From the NCBI GenBank assembly GCA_045539425.1, contig JAZQFH010000040.1, positions 21,422-85,421 on the forward strand: a DNA stretch of 64,000 bases, written 5' to 3'. This DNA is from RUG14871 sp045539425 (GTDB lineage Bacteria; Bacillota_I; Bacilli_A; Erysipelotrichales; Erysipelotrichaceae). The notes under the pieces are model-generated. The model was not told the origin of the DNA. It worked only from the letters and a program-made list of their open reading frames with translations, and did no database searches. Positions 36,178 to 44,737 of the stretch are shown here, piece after piece. A program made the translations under genes and the position numbers. Positions within the stretch are counted from its first letter, which is position 1, and every line of letters starts with the position of its first letter.

Positions 36178-37056
36178 AATGATCTTGATTCGTATACGGT
36201 AGCTTTTCGGATAGTACTTCGGCGGTGTCTGGAATGCGATCGTATTTTTGGTATAGGCCGAGCGTTCGATCACATCCACGCTGAAGTTTGTGAACCCTCT
36301 GGCTATCAGATCCTGCGTAATGATCCGCTGCATGGCCTCCAGCTCCAGATCGCTGTTCTTATAAAGATCCTGATAATCCGGTAAGAGTGCCTGCTCCTCT
36401 TCTTCCATCGGCTTAATAAACTGCTGATAGAAGCGGTAGAGGAAGACGGCAATCTGCGCCCGCGTGCAGACTTCATTCGGCGCAAAGGTCGAAGTGGAGG
36501 TTCCTTTGGTGATCCCGTTCTGGAATGCCCAGAGAATTGCCTTATAGGTGGTCGTTCCCATGCTGCTCTTCACATCGAGGAACGGGTTGTACCCGGTTTC
36601 CACATCCGGAGAGTTTGCCAGCCGGTACAGCATGACGACGATGTTCGCACGGGTTGCTCCGTTATAGGGAGAAAAAGCTGTCTGTGAAGTACCTTTGACG
36701 ATATCGTTGATATTTGCCCAGACGATGGCACTGCGGTTGGTCTTCCCCAGGGAAGTAATGTCCTTGAACTCCGAGAGTTTCATGTCGATATACTGCGTAT
36801 CGTATAAACGGTAGAGCATGACGCAGAGATTGGCACGGGTGCAGTCCGCTTTCGGCGAAAAAGTCGTAGCGGAGGTCCCCTTCACGATTCCTCTGTCGTA
36901 TGCCCATAAGATGGCTTTATACGTTGTGTTTCCCAGTGCCGTACTGACATCATTGAACGGATTTTCTTGAGCATCAAGATGTTTTGCGGGAGCCGCAAGA
37001 AATGAGAACATGCAGAAAAGGACCAGTATCACCGTCTGAAGTTTACGTTTTCTCAT
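36172..37056 (-). CDS. Small secreted protein with three N-terminal SLH modules
   Basis: The 294-residue protein has a signal peptide (about 1-29). Three SLH modules follow directly (about 30-215), the reverse of the usual C-terminal placement in this window, and then a C-terminal region of about 80 residues with no recognised domain (FTNFSVDVIERSAY). Because it sits inside the polysaccharide locus, at the end of the unit with the Wzy-like gene, it may act in polymer attachment or wall organisation rather than as bulk surface protein. AAAGGAGGG precedes the ATG. Confidence 0.85.
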   Translation of the reverse strand: MRKRKLQTVILVLFCMFSFLAAPAKHLDAQENPFNDVSTALGNTTYKAILWAYDRGIVKGTSATTFSPKADCTRANLCVMLYRLYDTQYIDMKLSEFKDITSLGKTNRSAIVWANINDIVKGTSQTAFSPYNGATRANIVVMLYRLANSPDVETGYNPFLDVKSSMGTTTYKAILWAFQNGITKGTSTSTFAPNEVCTRAQIAVFLYRFYQQFIKPMEEEEQALLPDYQDLYKNSDLELEAMQRIITQDLIARGFTNFSVDVIERSAYTKNTIAFQTPPKYYPKSYRIRIKIIG

Positions 37057-37083
37057 GTTTTCCCTCCTTTCTTATGGACTCTT

Positions 37084-38301
37084 TTAAATCAATAGATGAA
37101 TGCCGAAAAGAATCAGTTCCTTTCGCTCCCGCTTCTGAAACAGGGCGATTCCCGCTTCCAGAAGAAGGAATAAATATATGTTGTAATAAATGCTGATCAG
37201 ATTCGGCTCCAGACAGCTCCAGATCTGCGTCAGTGCAATGCACAGAAGCAGGCGGACACGGTTCTCATTCCAGGCTTTTTCCATCGCCTTCGAATAAAGG
37301 AAGACGATCAAGAGCAGGAAAAGAATTCCGTAATTGAAGAGAATCTGCAGATAGGCAATATCGATGAAATTGTATTCCCCCACTGCCGTATTGTATTTTC
37401 CTCCGCCGTTTCCGATCCACTGGATCTTCTGTCCGAAAAGAGGAATCCCGTAATTCGCAAAGCCTTTGGATGAAAGCTTCAGCCGGTTGCTGATCAGCTT
37501 ATTGATCTTAACGGCAATGGAAACATTCCGGTTATAAAGAACGATCAGTAAGAAGATTCCGATACATACCAGATACGGCAAGGCAACGGCGAATCCCTTC
37601 AGCCAGCGCGGTGCCCTCTCCAGGCGGATCTTATCCTCTTCGATATTGAAGAACGTAACGGCCGCCATCACGCAAATCATCAGCACGCTGACGATAAAGC
37701 CGGTGCGGGAATCCGTAAGATAGTACAGGAAACCTGCCACAAAGAGATCCAGTATCAGCTCCGTTAAGCGCAGATTTTTATGATACAGGTAAAACTGCAT
37801 CATAAGAAGAATAAAGAAACGGGTCGACGGTGCCGTCGGATAATTGTATCCCAGCGCATAGCGGACTCTACCGCCGCTGCGGGCAAATTCCAGGTTCTCA
37901 CTGATGCCGAATAACGAGCAGAGCACGATCACGACCATCGCGAGGATTTCGATGCGGTAGGCATATTTCACGATCGTATCAAAGCCGATATCCTTGCTGG
38001 CATAGAGAATCAGGAAAAACAGAAACAGATCACGGTTGTGACTGAAGAGAGCGATCAATAAAAGGAAGACAATGAAGCAGATCAGCGGAAGCGATACTTT
38101 TTTGAGGTCACTCACGCATAAGAGATAAAGTGCATCGTAGGCATATACGCCATAGCGGACCAGTTTCACGCACTTTGAAAAGAGCGGCTGATACTGCAGC
38201 AGAGAATCATTCAGGCACATGCTGAAAAGATAGATGCAGAACACCACCAGCAAATACTCTTTTTTTGTTACGATCTGTTTCACTTTATTCCATAAAGTCA
38301 T
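37084..38301 (-). CDS. wzy: Wzy-like polysaccharide polymerase or O-antigen ligase-family membrane protein
   Basis: The 405-residue protein has about 10-11 hydrophobic segments and a large extracytoplasmic loop around residues 260-320. The pattern DSRTGF near residue 190 is typical of the Wzy/WaaL family. With Wzx in the locus, a polymerase joining repeat units outside the membrane is the likeliest role; ligase function is possible. It overlaps the preceding gene by 4 nt. Sequence conservation in this family is low, so the call rests on topology and context. Confidence 0.7.
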   Translation of the reverse strand: MTLWNKVKQIVTKKEYLLVVFCIYLFSMCLNDSLLQYQPLFSKCVKLVRYGVYAYDALYLLCVSDLKKVSLPLICFIVFLLLIALFSHNRDLFLFFLILYASKDIGFDTIVKYAYRIEILAMVVIVLCSLFGISENLEFARSGGRVRYALGYNYPTAPSTRFFILLMMQFYLYHKNLRLTELILDLFVAGFLYYLTDSRTGFIVSVLMICVMAAVTFFNIEEDKIRLERAPRWLKGFAVALPYLVCIGIFLLIVLYNRNVSIAVKINKLISNRLKLSSKGFANYGIPLFGQKIQWIGNGGGKYNTAVGEYNFIDIAYLQILFNYGILFLLLIVFLYSKAMEKAWNENRVRLLLCIALTQIWSCLEPNLISIYYNIYLFLLLEAGIALFQKRERKELILFGIHLLI

Positions 38302-39446
38302 TTCGATAACTCCGTAATCTCATATTCACCCTTCTTCAAAGTCAGATAGCGGGCTTCTTCTTCCCCTTGTGTAATAAGGAAGGAACGGATGGCGCCGAAG
38401 CGTTCCGTGCCGTAGATGAAAATGCGCTCTCCCTTGCTGCGGACCTCTTCCGTGATGCTCGCCTCATCCAGCGGAGCACGGTAAATCGGAGAGTCGTGCA
38501 CCAAAGTGACGATACCGGTCGGCAGATCCATTGCATCCAGCACCCGGCGTTCCGCCTCTCTGTGTCCGTACAGATTTACCGTGATGGTAACATCCTGTCC
38601 TTCTTCGTTTTCCACGATGCGGATCGTACGGTACTGTTCTCCGGTCTTATAGTATTCATAATAGGTCGTATCCTTTGAAAGGATCCCGTTGACCGGGTGG
38701 GTAATCGTAAACTCATAAAGAAACTGTTTTGTCTCTTCATCATCATAGGTGTATTCGTAAAGGTACGTCGCCTTGGAGCCCTGTGCCATCGGATCTTCCA
38801 CTTCCTCCGCCACCAGCACCCCGTCTTCATAGACATAGCGGGTTCTGTACTGCAGCGGCCTGTTTTCAAAGTCCAGCACTTCCACGGAGGAAAGCTTCCC
38901 GTTCAGATAACCGCGCAATATCATGCGGTTCTTTTCAAAATCATATTCCTGCGTCGTATAATCCTTCGTGTTTTCCAGATCGGGATAGTTAACGCGCACG
39001 GCATCGATGACCTCATTGCCTTCAGAGAGTTCATAGGTGTTTCTCTCCATCAGGATACCGTCATAGTTCCGGTGATAGACCATCAGATACGTCCTGTCAG
39101 CCTCTTCAGCGCTTCCCTTTTTCACGATGTAGTTAAAGGTATGAACGCCCTCACTGTCATAATAATAGGAACTTACGGTTTCGCTGACAGCCGATTTCAC
39201 CCCGGCGGGGCTGACGGTATAATGGTACTCGATTTCTCCCGTCTTTTTCAGTTCAGACAGGATGCGGTTCGGATCGATTCTGTTTCCTTCGGGGAATTCC
39301 GGATGATAGATCAGATCCTCATAGATGGTATACGGGTGCTTCTTCGCATCCTCCTGCTTCCAGACACTGGTCTTATACGAGAGAAAAACGGATGCAGCGC
39401 ATCCCAGTACAGCCAGTAACGTAAGCAGTTTCTTTCCCGTTTTCAT
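38298..39446 (-). CDS. Membrane-anchored extracytoplasmic protein of unknown function
   Basis: I do not recognise a named family. The 382 residues have one N-terminal membrane helix (LLTLLAVLGCAASVFLS) and a long outer region rich in YxYDxEG-like strands (YYYDSEGVH, YEYTYDDEE) that resemble YD-type beta repeats. A C-terminal stretch of about 70 residues (HDSPIYRAP to the end) might be SH3-like. It is co-transcribed with the Wzy-like gene (4-nt overlap) and the small SLH protein, so a role in assembly or attachment of the polymer is plausible. No Shine-Dalgarno is seen; a -10 box lies 8 nt before the ATG. Confidence 0.6.
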   Translation of the reverse strand: MKTGKKLLTLLAVLGCAASVFLSYKTSVWKQEDAKKHPYTIYEDLIYHPEFPEGNRIDPNRILSELKKTGEIEYHYTVSPAGVKSAVSETVSSYYYDSEGVHTFNYIVKKGSAEEADRTYLMVYHRNYDGILMERNTYELSEGNEVIDAVRVNYPDLENTKDYTTQEYDFEKNRMILRGYLNGKLSSVEVLDFENRPLQYRTRYVYEDGVLVAEEVEDPMAQGSKATYLYEYTYDDEETKQFLYEFTITHPVNGILSKDTTYYEYYKTGEQYRTIRIVENEEGQDVTITVNLYGHREAERRVLDAMDLPTGIVTLVHDSPIYRAPLDEASITEEVRSKGERIFIYGTERFGAIRSFLITQGEEEARYLTLKKGEYEITELSK

Positions 39447-39454
39447 CTATCAGC

Positions 39455-39463
39455 ATTATAACA
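39455..39463 (-). promoter_or_regulatory. Extended -10 element abutting the start codon
   Basis: TGTTATAAT on the minus strand ends 8 nt before the ATG at 39446. This would place transcription start at or next to the start codon. Confidence 0.5.
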
Positions 39464-39510
39464 TACTTCATTTTTCTTTTCTTTCTGCTCCTCTATTTTC
39501 CCTGATTGCC

Positions 39511-39548
39511 AAAAAACAACTCAGCCGGAGTGTGCTCCGGCTGAGTTG
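39511..39548 (-). terminator. Strong internal terminator within the polysaccharide locus
   Basis: A perfect 14-bp stem (39517-39530 / 39535-39548) with a 4-nt loop is followed by six T on the minus strand, downstream of the DUF4422 gene. Confidence 0.92.
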
Positions 39549-39568
39549 ATCATTCAAATGTAATATGG

Positions 39569-40348
39569 CTAAAAGCTCTTCCTGTATTTTTTACCCGTAA
39601 TCTTTGAGATAAGAAAGGATGAGATCTTCTTCGGCCAGTTGATTTCCCCCATATCGATGAGGCTGACTTCACGGTAGGAATATCCCTTTGTATTGAGCCA
39701 GATATCCAGTAATCTCTCGCTGACCCTGCCGTAGAAGCGGGCATGAAACGCATCATACTGCGATGCGTCCGTGCGCTTCTCCAGCTCAAAGAGAATGTCG
39801 AAGAGCCAGTCGCAGTATTCCTTCAGAAGCTCCTTCTTCATGATCATCATGTTGAACATGTGCGCGCTTCTTCTCTGTTTCAGCTTTTCAAATTCCGGAT
39901 AGTATTCCGGATACTTTTCCTTTAGGATCCTTCCGGCTTCATCCAGCGGCTCGATATACATGGTGCTTTTATAGTGATCGTAGATGCTGCTGATATAATA
40001 ATTCCGCTTCTTCGGAAGAATGATGTCCGTCTCTTTCAGAAGCTCTTCAGCTTCCTTTAAGGTAAGCACGTTTTCAAAGGGATCTTTCTTCCCCGCTTTT
40101 TTCAGTCCGAAATAGCGGCGGTAGTGACATAAGCCGATATAATCCGCATCCAGGTTATTCACTGCCCAGTAAAGGCCGGTCAGTTCGCAGAAGTACGGAT
40201 TCTTCAGCGAAATGTTTTTCCCGTCATCATCCCGCTGGAAGCCGATATCCTCTTTTCCCGCACTCCCCACAAAAACCGGAAGATAGAGCGGATCCGAACT
40301 TGTGCGGTACGGCTTGTGCGTGGCAACGATAACTTTCACTGTCTTCAT
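39569..40348 (-). CDS. DUF4422-type glycosyltransferase-like protein
   Basis: The 259-residue protein matches the DUF4422 family common in capsule loci: an N-terminal VKVIVATHKPY, the ELTGLYWAVNN and YIGLCHYRRYF motifs (about residues 62-92), and a C-terminal FHARFYGRVSERLLDIWL. Members are predicted GT-A glycosyltransferases, some linked to galactopyranose or UDP-sugar donors, but biochemical evidence is thin. It directly follows the dual sugar-transferase gene (stop and start adjacent, GGAGGG upstream) and ends at a strong terminator. Confidence 0.8.
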   Translation of the reverse strand: MKTVKVIVATHKPYRTSSDPLYLPVFVGSAGKEDIGFQRDDDGKNISLKNPYFCELTGLYWAVNNLDADYIGLCHYRRYFGLKKAGKKDPFENVLTLKEAEELLKETDIILPKKRNYYISSIYDHYKSTMYIEPLDEAGRILKEKYPEYYPEFEKLKQRRSAHMFNMMIMKKELLKEYCDWLFDILFELEKRTDASQYDAFHARFYGRVSERLLDIWLNTKGYSYREVSLIDMGEINWPKKISSFLISKITGKKYRKSF

Positions 40349-42439
40349 TTATTTCACGCCCTCCCGCATCAGCACGGAAGTAAATGTCTTGAAGAAGATC
40401 TTGATATCCAGCCAGAGGCTCTGATGATCCACATAATACATTTCCATCTTCTGCCGCTCACCTGTCTCATAGGTGGCGTTGTTTCTGGCATAGGCCTGCC
40501 AGTAACCCGTAAGGCCAGGCATGACGCTGAGGAATTTTGCCACTTCCTCATCCGTATAGTTTTCAAAGAGTTCTTCCTTCAGGAGCGGACGCGGTCCGAT
40601 GATGGAAAGATCCCCTTTCAGAATATTGATCAGCTGCGGCAGTTCGTCGATACTGCTCTTGCGGATGAAGTTTCCGATCTTGGTGATCCGCGGATCGTTA
40701 TCGACCTTAAACTCTCTGCGGTACTGTTCCAGCTGCTCTTCGTTTAGCAGGGACTCCAGATCGCCCGCATTGAGTACCATGCTGCGGAACTTGTAAATAT
40801 CAATGTATTTCCCGTCTTTTCCGACACGGCGGTGCTTATAAATCGGGTTGCCGCCGTCATCAATCGTAATCAGCAAGGCAATCAGAATCATCGGGATTCC
40901 AAGAAGAATCAAAGCAACTCCCGAAACGACAATGTCAAAGGAACGTTTGATGAAGCGGAAAAGCAGCGGCTGTTTCTTTTCATACAGATCCCTGCGGTAT
41001 TCCACGCTGCGCTCTTCACTGTTCAGCTCATCGCAGAATGCCAGCTCTTCCTCAATATGGGTATCCCCGTCAATGCGGAGAGACTGGTGTGTCAGATAGC
41101 GGAAAACCATCAGCACAAAGATGGAGAAATCTCTCAGGATATTCCAGCCGGTGATGTACTTCTGATCCTCTTCGCGGATTACATCCAGCTGGGAACGGAT
41201 CGACCAGTATCCCATGACGCCCGGTTTCATGCTCAGCGCATTGCGCTCCATCTTGTTCATGCGCATCCACTTGGTCAGATTCGGGGCTTTCGGGCCGACA
41301 AAGCTCATATCCCCGCCCAGAATGTTCAGAATCATCGGTGCGCCGTCCAGATGGGTCATCCGTAAGAATTTCCCTATACCGGTAAACGGACTGAGTCCCT
41401 GCCGTAATCTTTCCCTTGCATCCAGCCGGTAAACGCGGAAGCGGTACTGGTAGTAACGGATGTTATTCTTTCCGACACGTACCCGCGGAAGAATGACTTT
41501 GCCCGGGGATTCCAGTGACGTGAAAAGAAGCACCAGAAGATAAAGCAGTAAATAGAGCGGCAAAAGCAGAAATGCCAGCACAAGATCAATAATGCGCTTG
41601 AGAATCAGCTGCCGTTTCGGAACAGGAGAAACCGCACGGTAGGAAACAACCGCCATATCCCCGATGCTGTCCAGATTCTTATAGGAATCGTAATAGTCGT
41701 ATTCCCTGATATATACATGGATCACTTTCCCCAGATCCTGGAAATAGCTGATCCATTTCCGTTTTTCCTGACGGTTGGATTCCACCGCGAGTAGAACGGA
41801 ATCATAATCCACATTCAGAAGAGCGGTATCGATCTGCTCCGTACTGCCTAAAAGCTGATATCCGGCAAGATCGATTTTTCCCTCCGGAAGTTCTTCCGCA
41901 TCCAGCAATACACCGACGACCCTGTTTCTCCAGTCGTAATCCTTCACGGATTTCTGAATGACATCGGAAACATTTTCCGCCGTGGCAACAATCAGGATCT
42001 TTTCCACGGCACCGGTCTTCTGCAGATAATTGACCAGGATCTTTTTCGTCAGGGAACGCAGAATAAAGATCATTAACGCCAGCAGTATCGCAAAGATGCC
42101 TTCAAAGATACGGGAATAACGGTAATTGGCTTTCAGGAAGTTCAGCGCCACAACAAGAAATGCCATGGTGAATACGGCTGTTTTGACGCTTTCCGTAAAG
42201 ATGCGGAACGAACTGTATTTGATCAGTTCGTCGTTTTTAAAGATATAGAGTTCGTTGACCAGCAGATAGGAAATCAGAGAGACGCCCAGTAAAGGGAGAT
42301 AATCTTTCAGATACACGGCGATCTGAACATCATGCATTAAGTGGAAACGGATGAAATATGCCGAAAAGAATGACAATACGATTGCCACTATGTCGATCAG
42401 ATTCAGGATACTCCGTGTATATCGTTTAATCGTGCTCAT
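40349..42439 (-). CDS. Double-domain sugar-phosphate transferase (degenerate plus intact PGT domains)
   Basis: The 696-residue protein has N-terminal membrane helices and a nucleotide-fold region (about 1-250). A first bacterial sugar transferase domain follows (about 275-470, QLILKRIIDLVLAF), then a second (about 505-696, FIKRSFDIVVSG). The second has all expected motifs: IYKFRSM, SSIDELPQ with the catalytic Asp-Glu, LKGDLSIIGPRP, MPGLTGYWQ. The first has lost them: YRFRVYR replaces the FRSM motif, the dyad is DG in THLDGAPM, and GPKAP replaces GPRP. It is therefore probably a catalytically dead copy fused to an active one. No Shine-Dalgarno; a TAGAAT box lies 7 nt before the ATG. Confidence 0.88.
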   Translation of the reverse strand: MSTIKRYTRSILNLIDIVAIVLSFFSAYFIRFHLMHDVQIAVYLKDYLPLLGVSLISYLLVNELYIFKNDELIKYSSFRIFTESVKTAVFTMAFLVVALNFLKANYRYSRIFEGIFAILLALMIFILRSLTKKILVNYLQKTGAVEKILIVATAENVSDVIQKSVKDYDWRNRVVGVLLDAEELPEGKIDLAGYQLLGSTEQIDTALLNVDYDSVLLAVESNRQEKRKWISYFQDLGKVIHVYIREYDYYDSYKNLDSIGDMAVVSYRAVSPVPKRQLILKRIIDLVLAFLLLPLYLLLYLLVLLFTSLESPGKVILPRVRVGKNNIRYYQYRFRVYRLDARERLRQGLSPFTGIGKFLRMTHLDGAPMILNILGGDMSFVGPKAPNLTKWMRMNKMERNALSMKPGVMGYWSIRSQLDVIREEDQKYITGWNILRDFSIFVLMVFRYLTHQSLRIDGDTHIEEELAFCDELNSEERSVEYRRDLYEKKQPLLFRFIKRSFDIVVSGVALILLGIPMILIALLITIDDGGNPIYKHRRVGKDGKYIDIYKFRSMVLNAGDLESLLNEEQLEQYRREFKVDNDPRITKIGNFIRKSSIDELPQLINILKGDLSIIGPRPLLKEELFENYTDEEVAKFLSVMPGLTGYWQAYARNNATYETGERQKMEMYYVDHQSLWLDIKIFFKTFTSVLMREGVK

Positions 42440-42446
42440 TTCTATT

Positions 42447-42452
42447 ATTCTA
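42447..42452 (-). promoter_or_regulatory. -10-like box 7 nt before the dual transferase start
   Basis: TAGAAT on the minus strand, with no ribosome binding site between it and the ATG. The -35 is not convincing. Confidence 0.35.
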
Positions 42453-42512
42453 CATCATTTCACTGAAAAAGCCTACTTGCATTCCACTGGTACCGTTTTC
42501 AGCTTTTTTGGG

Positions 42513-42543
42513 AAAGAAAAAAGTGATGGCATTCTGTCATCAC
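42513..42543 (-). terminator. Internal terminator after the Gtf3-like gene
   Basis: On the minus strand GTGATG-N9-CATCAC is followed by six T. The stem overlaps the stop codon of the upstream gene. Confidence 0.7.
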
Positions 42544-43616
42544 ATGGTTTCTTTTGATAATTCGCTTATGGCACGCTCCGCCGCCAGAGAGAAGAACTCG
42601 CCACGGATTACTTTACGTCGCAATCCTTCCAGATTCTTCCTCATTTCTCTGTATTCTTCTTCGCTGATCTTACCGATTGCTGCTTCCACATTGCGGAGGG
42701 AATCTACCGTGATCCCGATATGTTCCTTTTGAATGAGCGGCGCGATTGCGGCTTCACTCCACGCAATCACGGGAAGTGAGGAAGCGATATAGAGGGAGAG
42801 CTTATGCGGATTGTTGTAGCGCAGATAGCCTCCCGCTGCGCCTTCACAGCTGTCAATAGAAGTCCCGTCCCAGATCACCCCGAATCTGCCCTGCAGCTTT
42901 GCGGGCAATTCTTCCGGTGTAAAGCTGCCGCAGTAGTCGATGTTTCCTTTCGGATTGGCTGACGCGTTAAAGTTCAGGCCGTATGCACGCAGGGGTTCCT
43001 GGTTCAGATCATCCGCCAGAAGATAGATGTAGGGACATTTTTTCTCTGACAGATTCCCCGCAACGACAAGCCCGCTCTGATTTTTATTCTCTGATACCTC
43101 ATCCGGAATCAGATAATCAAACAGATTGAGACAGATCAGTTTTTCATCATCGAATCCCTTCGAAACCAGATAGTTTTGCATCGACGCATTATGGCAGATG
43201 ATCCTGTCGAATACCTTGAGGAAATCATTGTCTTCGAAAAGAACATTGCTGCTGACGCCCTCCGCATAAACCATCGACTGGCGCAGGGAGTCCAGATCAT
43301 GAATCAGCGCAAAGAAGCGCACTCCCTTTTCCTGAAGCTTCAGAATGGCCTTTCTGGCATCCTTTGTTCCATAGCGCATCGGATGCTGGTAAAAAACGAT
43401 GTCACCCTTTTGCAGAAAACGTGAAGTCTTACGCCAGAACAGGCGTACCTGCAGTTTCCGGATTGCCAGGTCCAGTTTATTGAGCTGATCCTTGGAACTC
43501 TCCGGATATTCCAGCTTCTTCCAGCCTTTCTGCTCACAGAGTTCATAGATATCATTCGGGGCCTTGCCGCCCGCATGACGCAGAAAGGATCTTTTCTTCG
43601 CAATATAGTAAATCAT
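42540..43616 (-). CDS. Glycosyltransferase, Gtf3/galactofuranosyltransferase-like (GT-B)
   Basis: The 358-residue protein resembles the family often labelled beta-1,6-galactofuranosyltransferase or glucosyltransferase 3: DIVFYQHPMRYG (about 75), FFALIHDLDSLR (about 103), GVIWDGTS (about 245) and the C-terminal RYNNPHKLSLYIASSLPVIAW. No Glf (UDP-galactopyranose mutase) gene is present in the window, so galactofuranose is not supported here. Its start overlaps the upstream glycosyltransferase gene by 4 nt. It is the last gene of the first transcription unit. Confidence 0.78.
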   Translation of the reverse strand: MIYYIAKKRSFLRHAGGKAPNDIYELCEQKGWKKLEYPESSKDQLNKLDLAIRKLQVRLFWRKTSRFLQKGDIVFYQHPMRYGTKDARKAILKLQEKGVRFFALIHDLDSLRQSMVYAEGVSSNVLFEDNDFLKVFDRIICHNASMQNYLVSKGFDDEKLICLNLFDYLIPDEVSENKNQSGLVVAGNLSEKKCPYIYLLADDLNQEPLRAYGLNFNASANPKGNIDYCGSFTPEELPAKLQGRFGVIWDGTSIDSCEGAAGGYLRYNNPHKLSLYIASSLPVIAWSEAAIAPLIQKEHIGITVDSLRNVEAAIGKISEEEYREMRKNLEGLRRKVIRGEFFSLAAERAISELSKETM

Positions 43617-44737
43617 CTGCCTTCTCCCCCTGCTTTCTTTTCAATATATTCACTTAGTTCCTTTACGATCTGATGGATATCATATCCTTTTTCCCTGATT
43701 TTTTCGCGCTCGGACTTGCGCGGATTCCCGCTCAGATTCACGGCGGTTTCCGCCCACTCTGCCGCACTCTTATTCAGTGAGACAAACTGCACATTTCCGC
43801 TCAGGTCCACATCCTTTGTGATGACATCCGACACCACGCATGTTAACCCGTTGCACTGTGCTTCCACTAAGGAGATCGGGAATCCTTCATATTTGGAAGG
43901 CATCAGATAAACGTCCATGCCTGAAAGCAGTTCCGCCACATCATCTCTTCTTCCCAAAAGCAGATAACTGTCTGCGATTCCCTTTTCCTTTATATATTCT
44001 TTCATTTCCTGCTCGTATTCACCGCCGCCGACATGCCAGAAGACACTCTCCGGCTGTAATCGGTGAATTTCAGCGAAGATATCTGCCAGAAAGAACGGAT
44101 TTTTCTGATCCGACAGCCGTCCTACCGTACCGTATACCCTGCGCTCTTCTGCCTTCAGCTTCTGACGCGCATCTAAACGTGCGGAGACACTATAGTCAAA
44201 TTTCGCGCAGTCCACTCCGTTATTAATGACGCGGAAGGTCGCATCCGCTCCGAACATCCATTCACCGGCTTCCTTTGAGCAGGCAAAACGGTCCGTAAGA
44301 TAGCGATCCAGCTGATTCCGTATCAGCTGTGCACGCAGACGGTTCAGTCCCGATTCATTTTCTGCCGTCTTTGTATTGTGGGAATGAAGGATCCTTAACG
44401 GCACCTGATACTTCTTCGCATAGCGGAAGAGGTCCGTGCTTTTCATGCGGCGGTTTGCCTGATAGTAGACGGCCGCATAGTGGTTTTCCTGAAACAGCTT
44501 TTTAAGTTTCACAAAATGTTCCTTAATGCCGTTGCGCAGCATCGGGATATTGTAGATCTTTCCTCCCAGAGCTTCAATCTCTTCCTGATAAGCGATCGGT
44601 TCCCCTTTCAGATGATTGACGAAATCAAACTGGATTTTCTCTCTGTCCATAAAGCGGTAGAGATTCATGACATAGGTCTCCATCCCGCCTTTTTCCGCAG
44701 TCAGTCCCGCAATCAGGATACGGAGAGGCTGCTTCAT
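43613..44737 (-). CDS. Glycosyltransferase family 4 (GT-B)
   Basis: The 374-residue protein has the N-terminal GLTAEKGGMETYVMNLYRFM, the hinge VINNGVDCAKFDYS (about 185), YGTVGRLSDQKNP (about 215) and the donor-site EX7E in EGFPISLVEAQCNG (about 300). It probably adds a hexose or N-acetylhexosamine to the repeat unit. AAGGAGG precedes the ATG, which overlaps the Stealth gene stop by 4 nt. Confidence 0.87.
   Translation of the reverse strand: MKQPLRILIAGLTAEKGGMETYVMNLYRFMDREKIQFDFVNHLKGEPIAYQEEIEALGGKIYNIPMLRNGIKEHFVKLKKLFQENHYAAVYYQANRRMKSTDLFRYAKKYQVPLRILHSHNTKTAENESGLNRLRAQLIRNQLDRYLTDRFACSKEAGEWMFGADATFRVINNGVDCAKFDYSVSARLDARQKLKAEERRVYGTVGRLSDQKNPFFLADIFAEIHRLQPESVFWHVGGGEYEQEMKEYIKEKGIADSYLLLGRRDDVAELLSGMDVYLMPSKYEGFPISLVEAQCNGLTCVVSDVITKDVDLSGNVQFVSLNKSAAEWAETAVNLSGNPRKSEREKIREKGYDIHQIVKELSEYIEKKAGGEGR

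Noticed and set aside
42540..43616. Galactofuranose in the polymer, suggested by the galactofuranosyltransferase-like gene.
   Set aside because: No UDP-galactopyranose mutase gene is present in the window, and the family includes other specificities.
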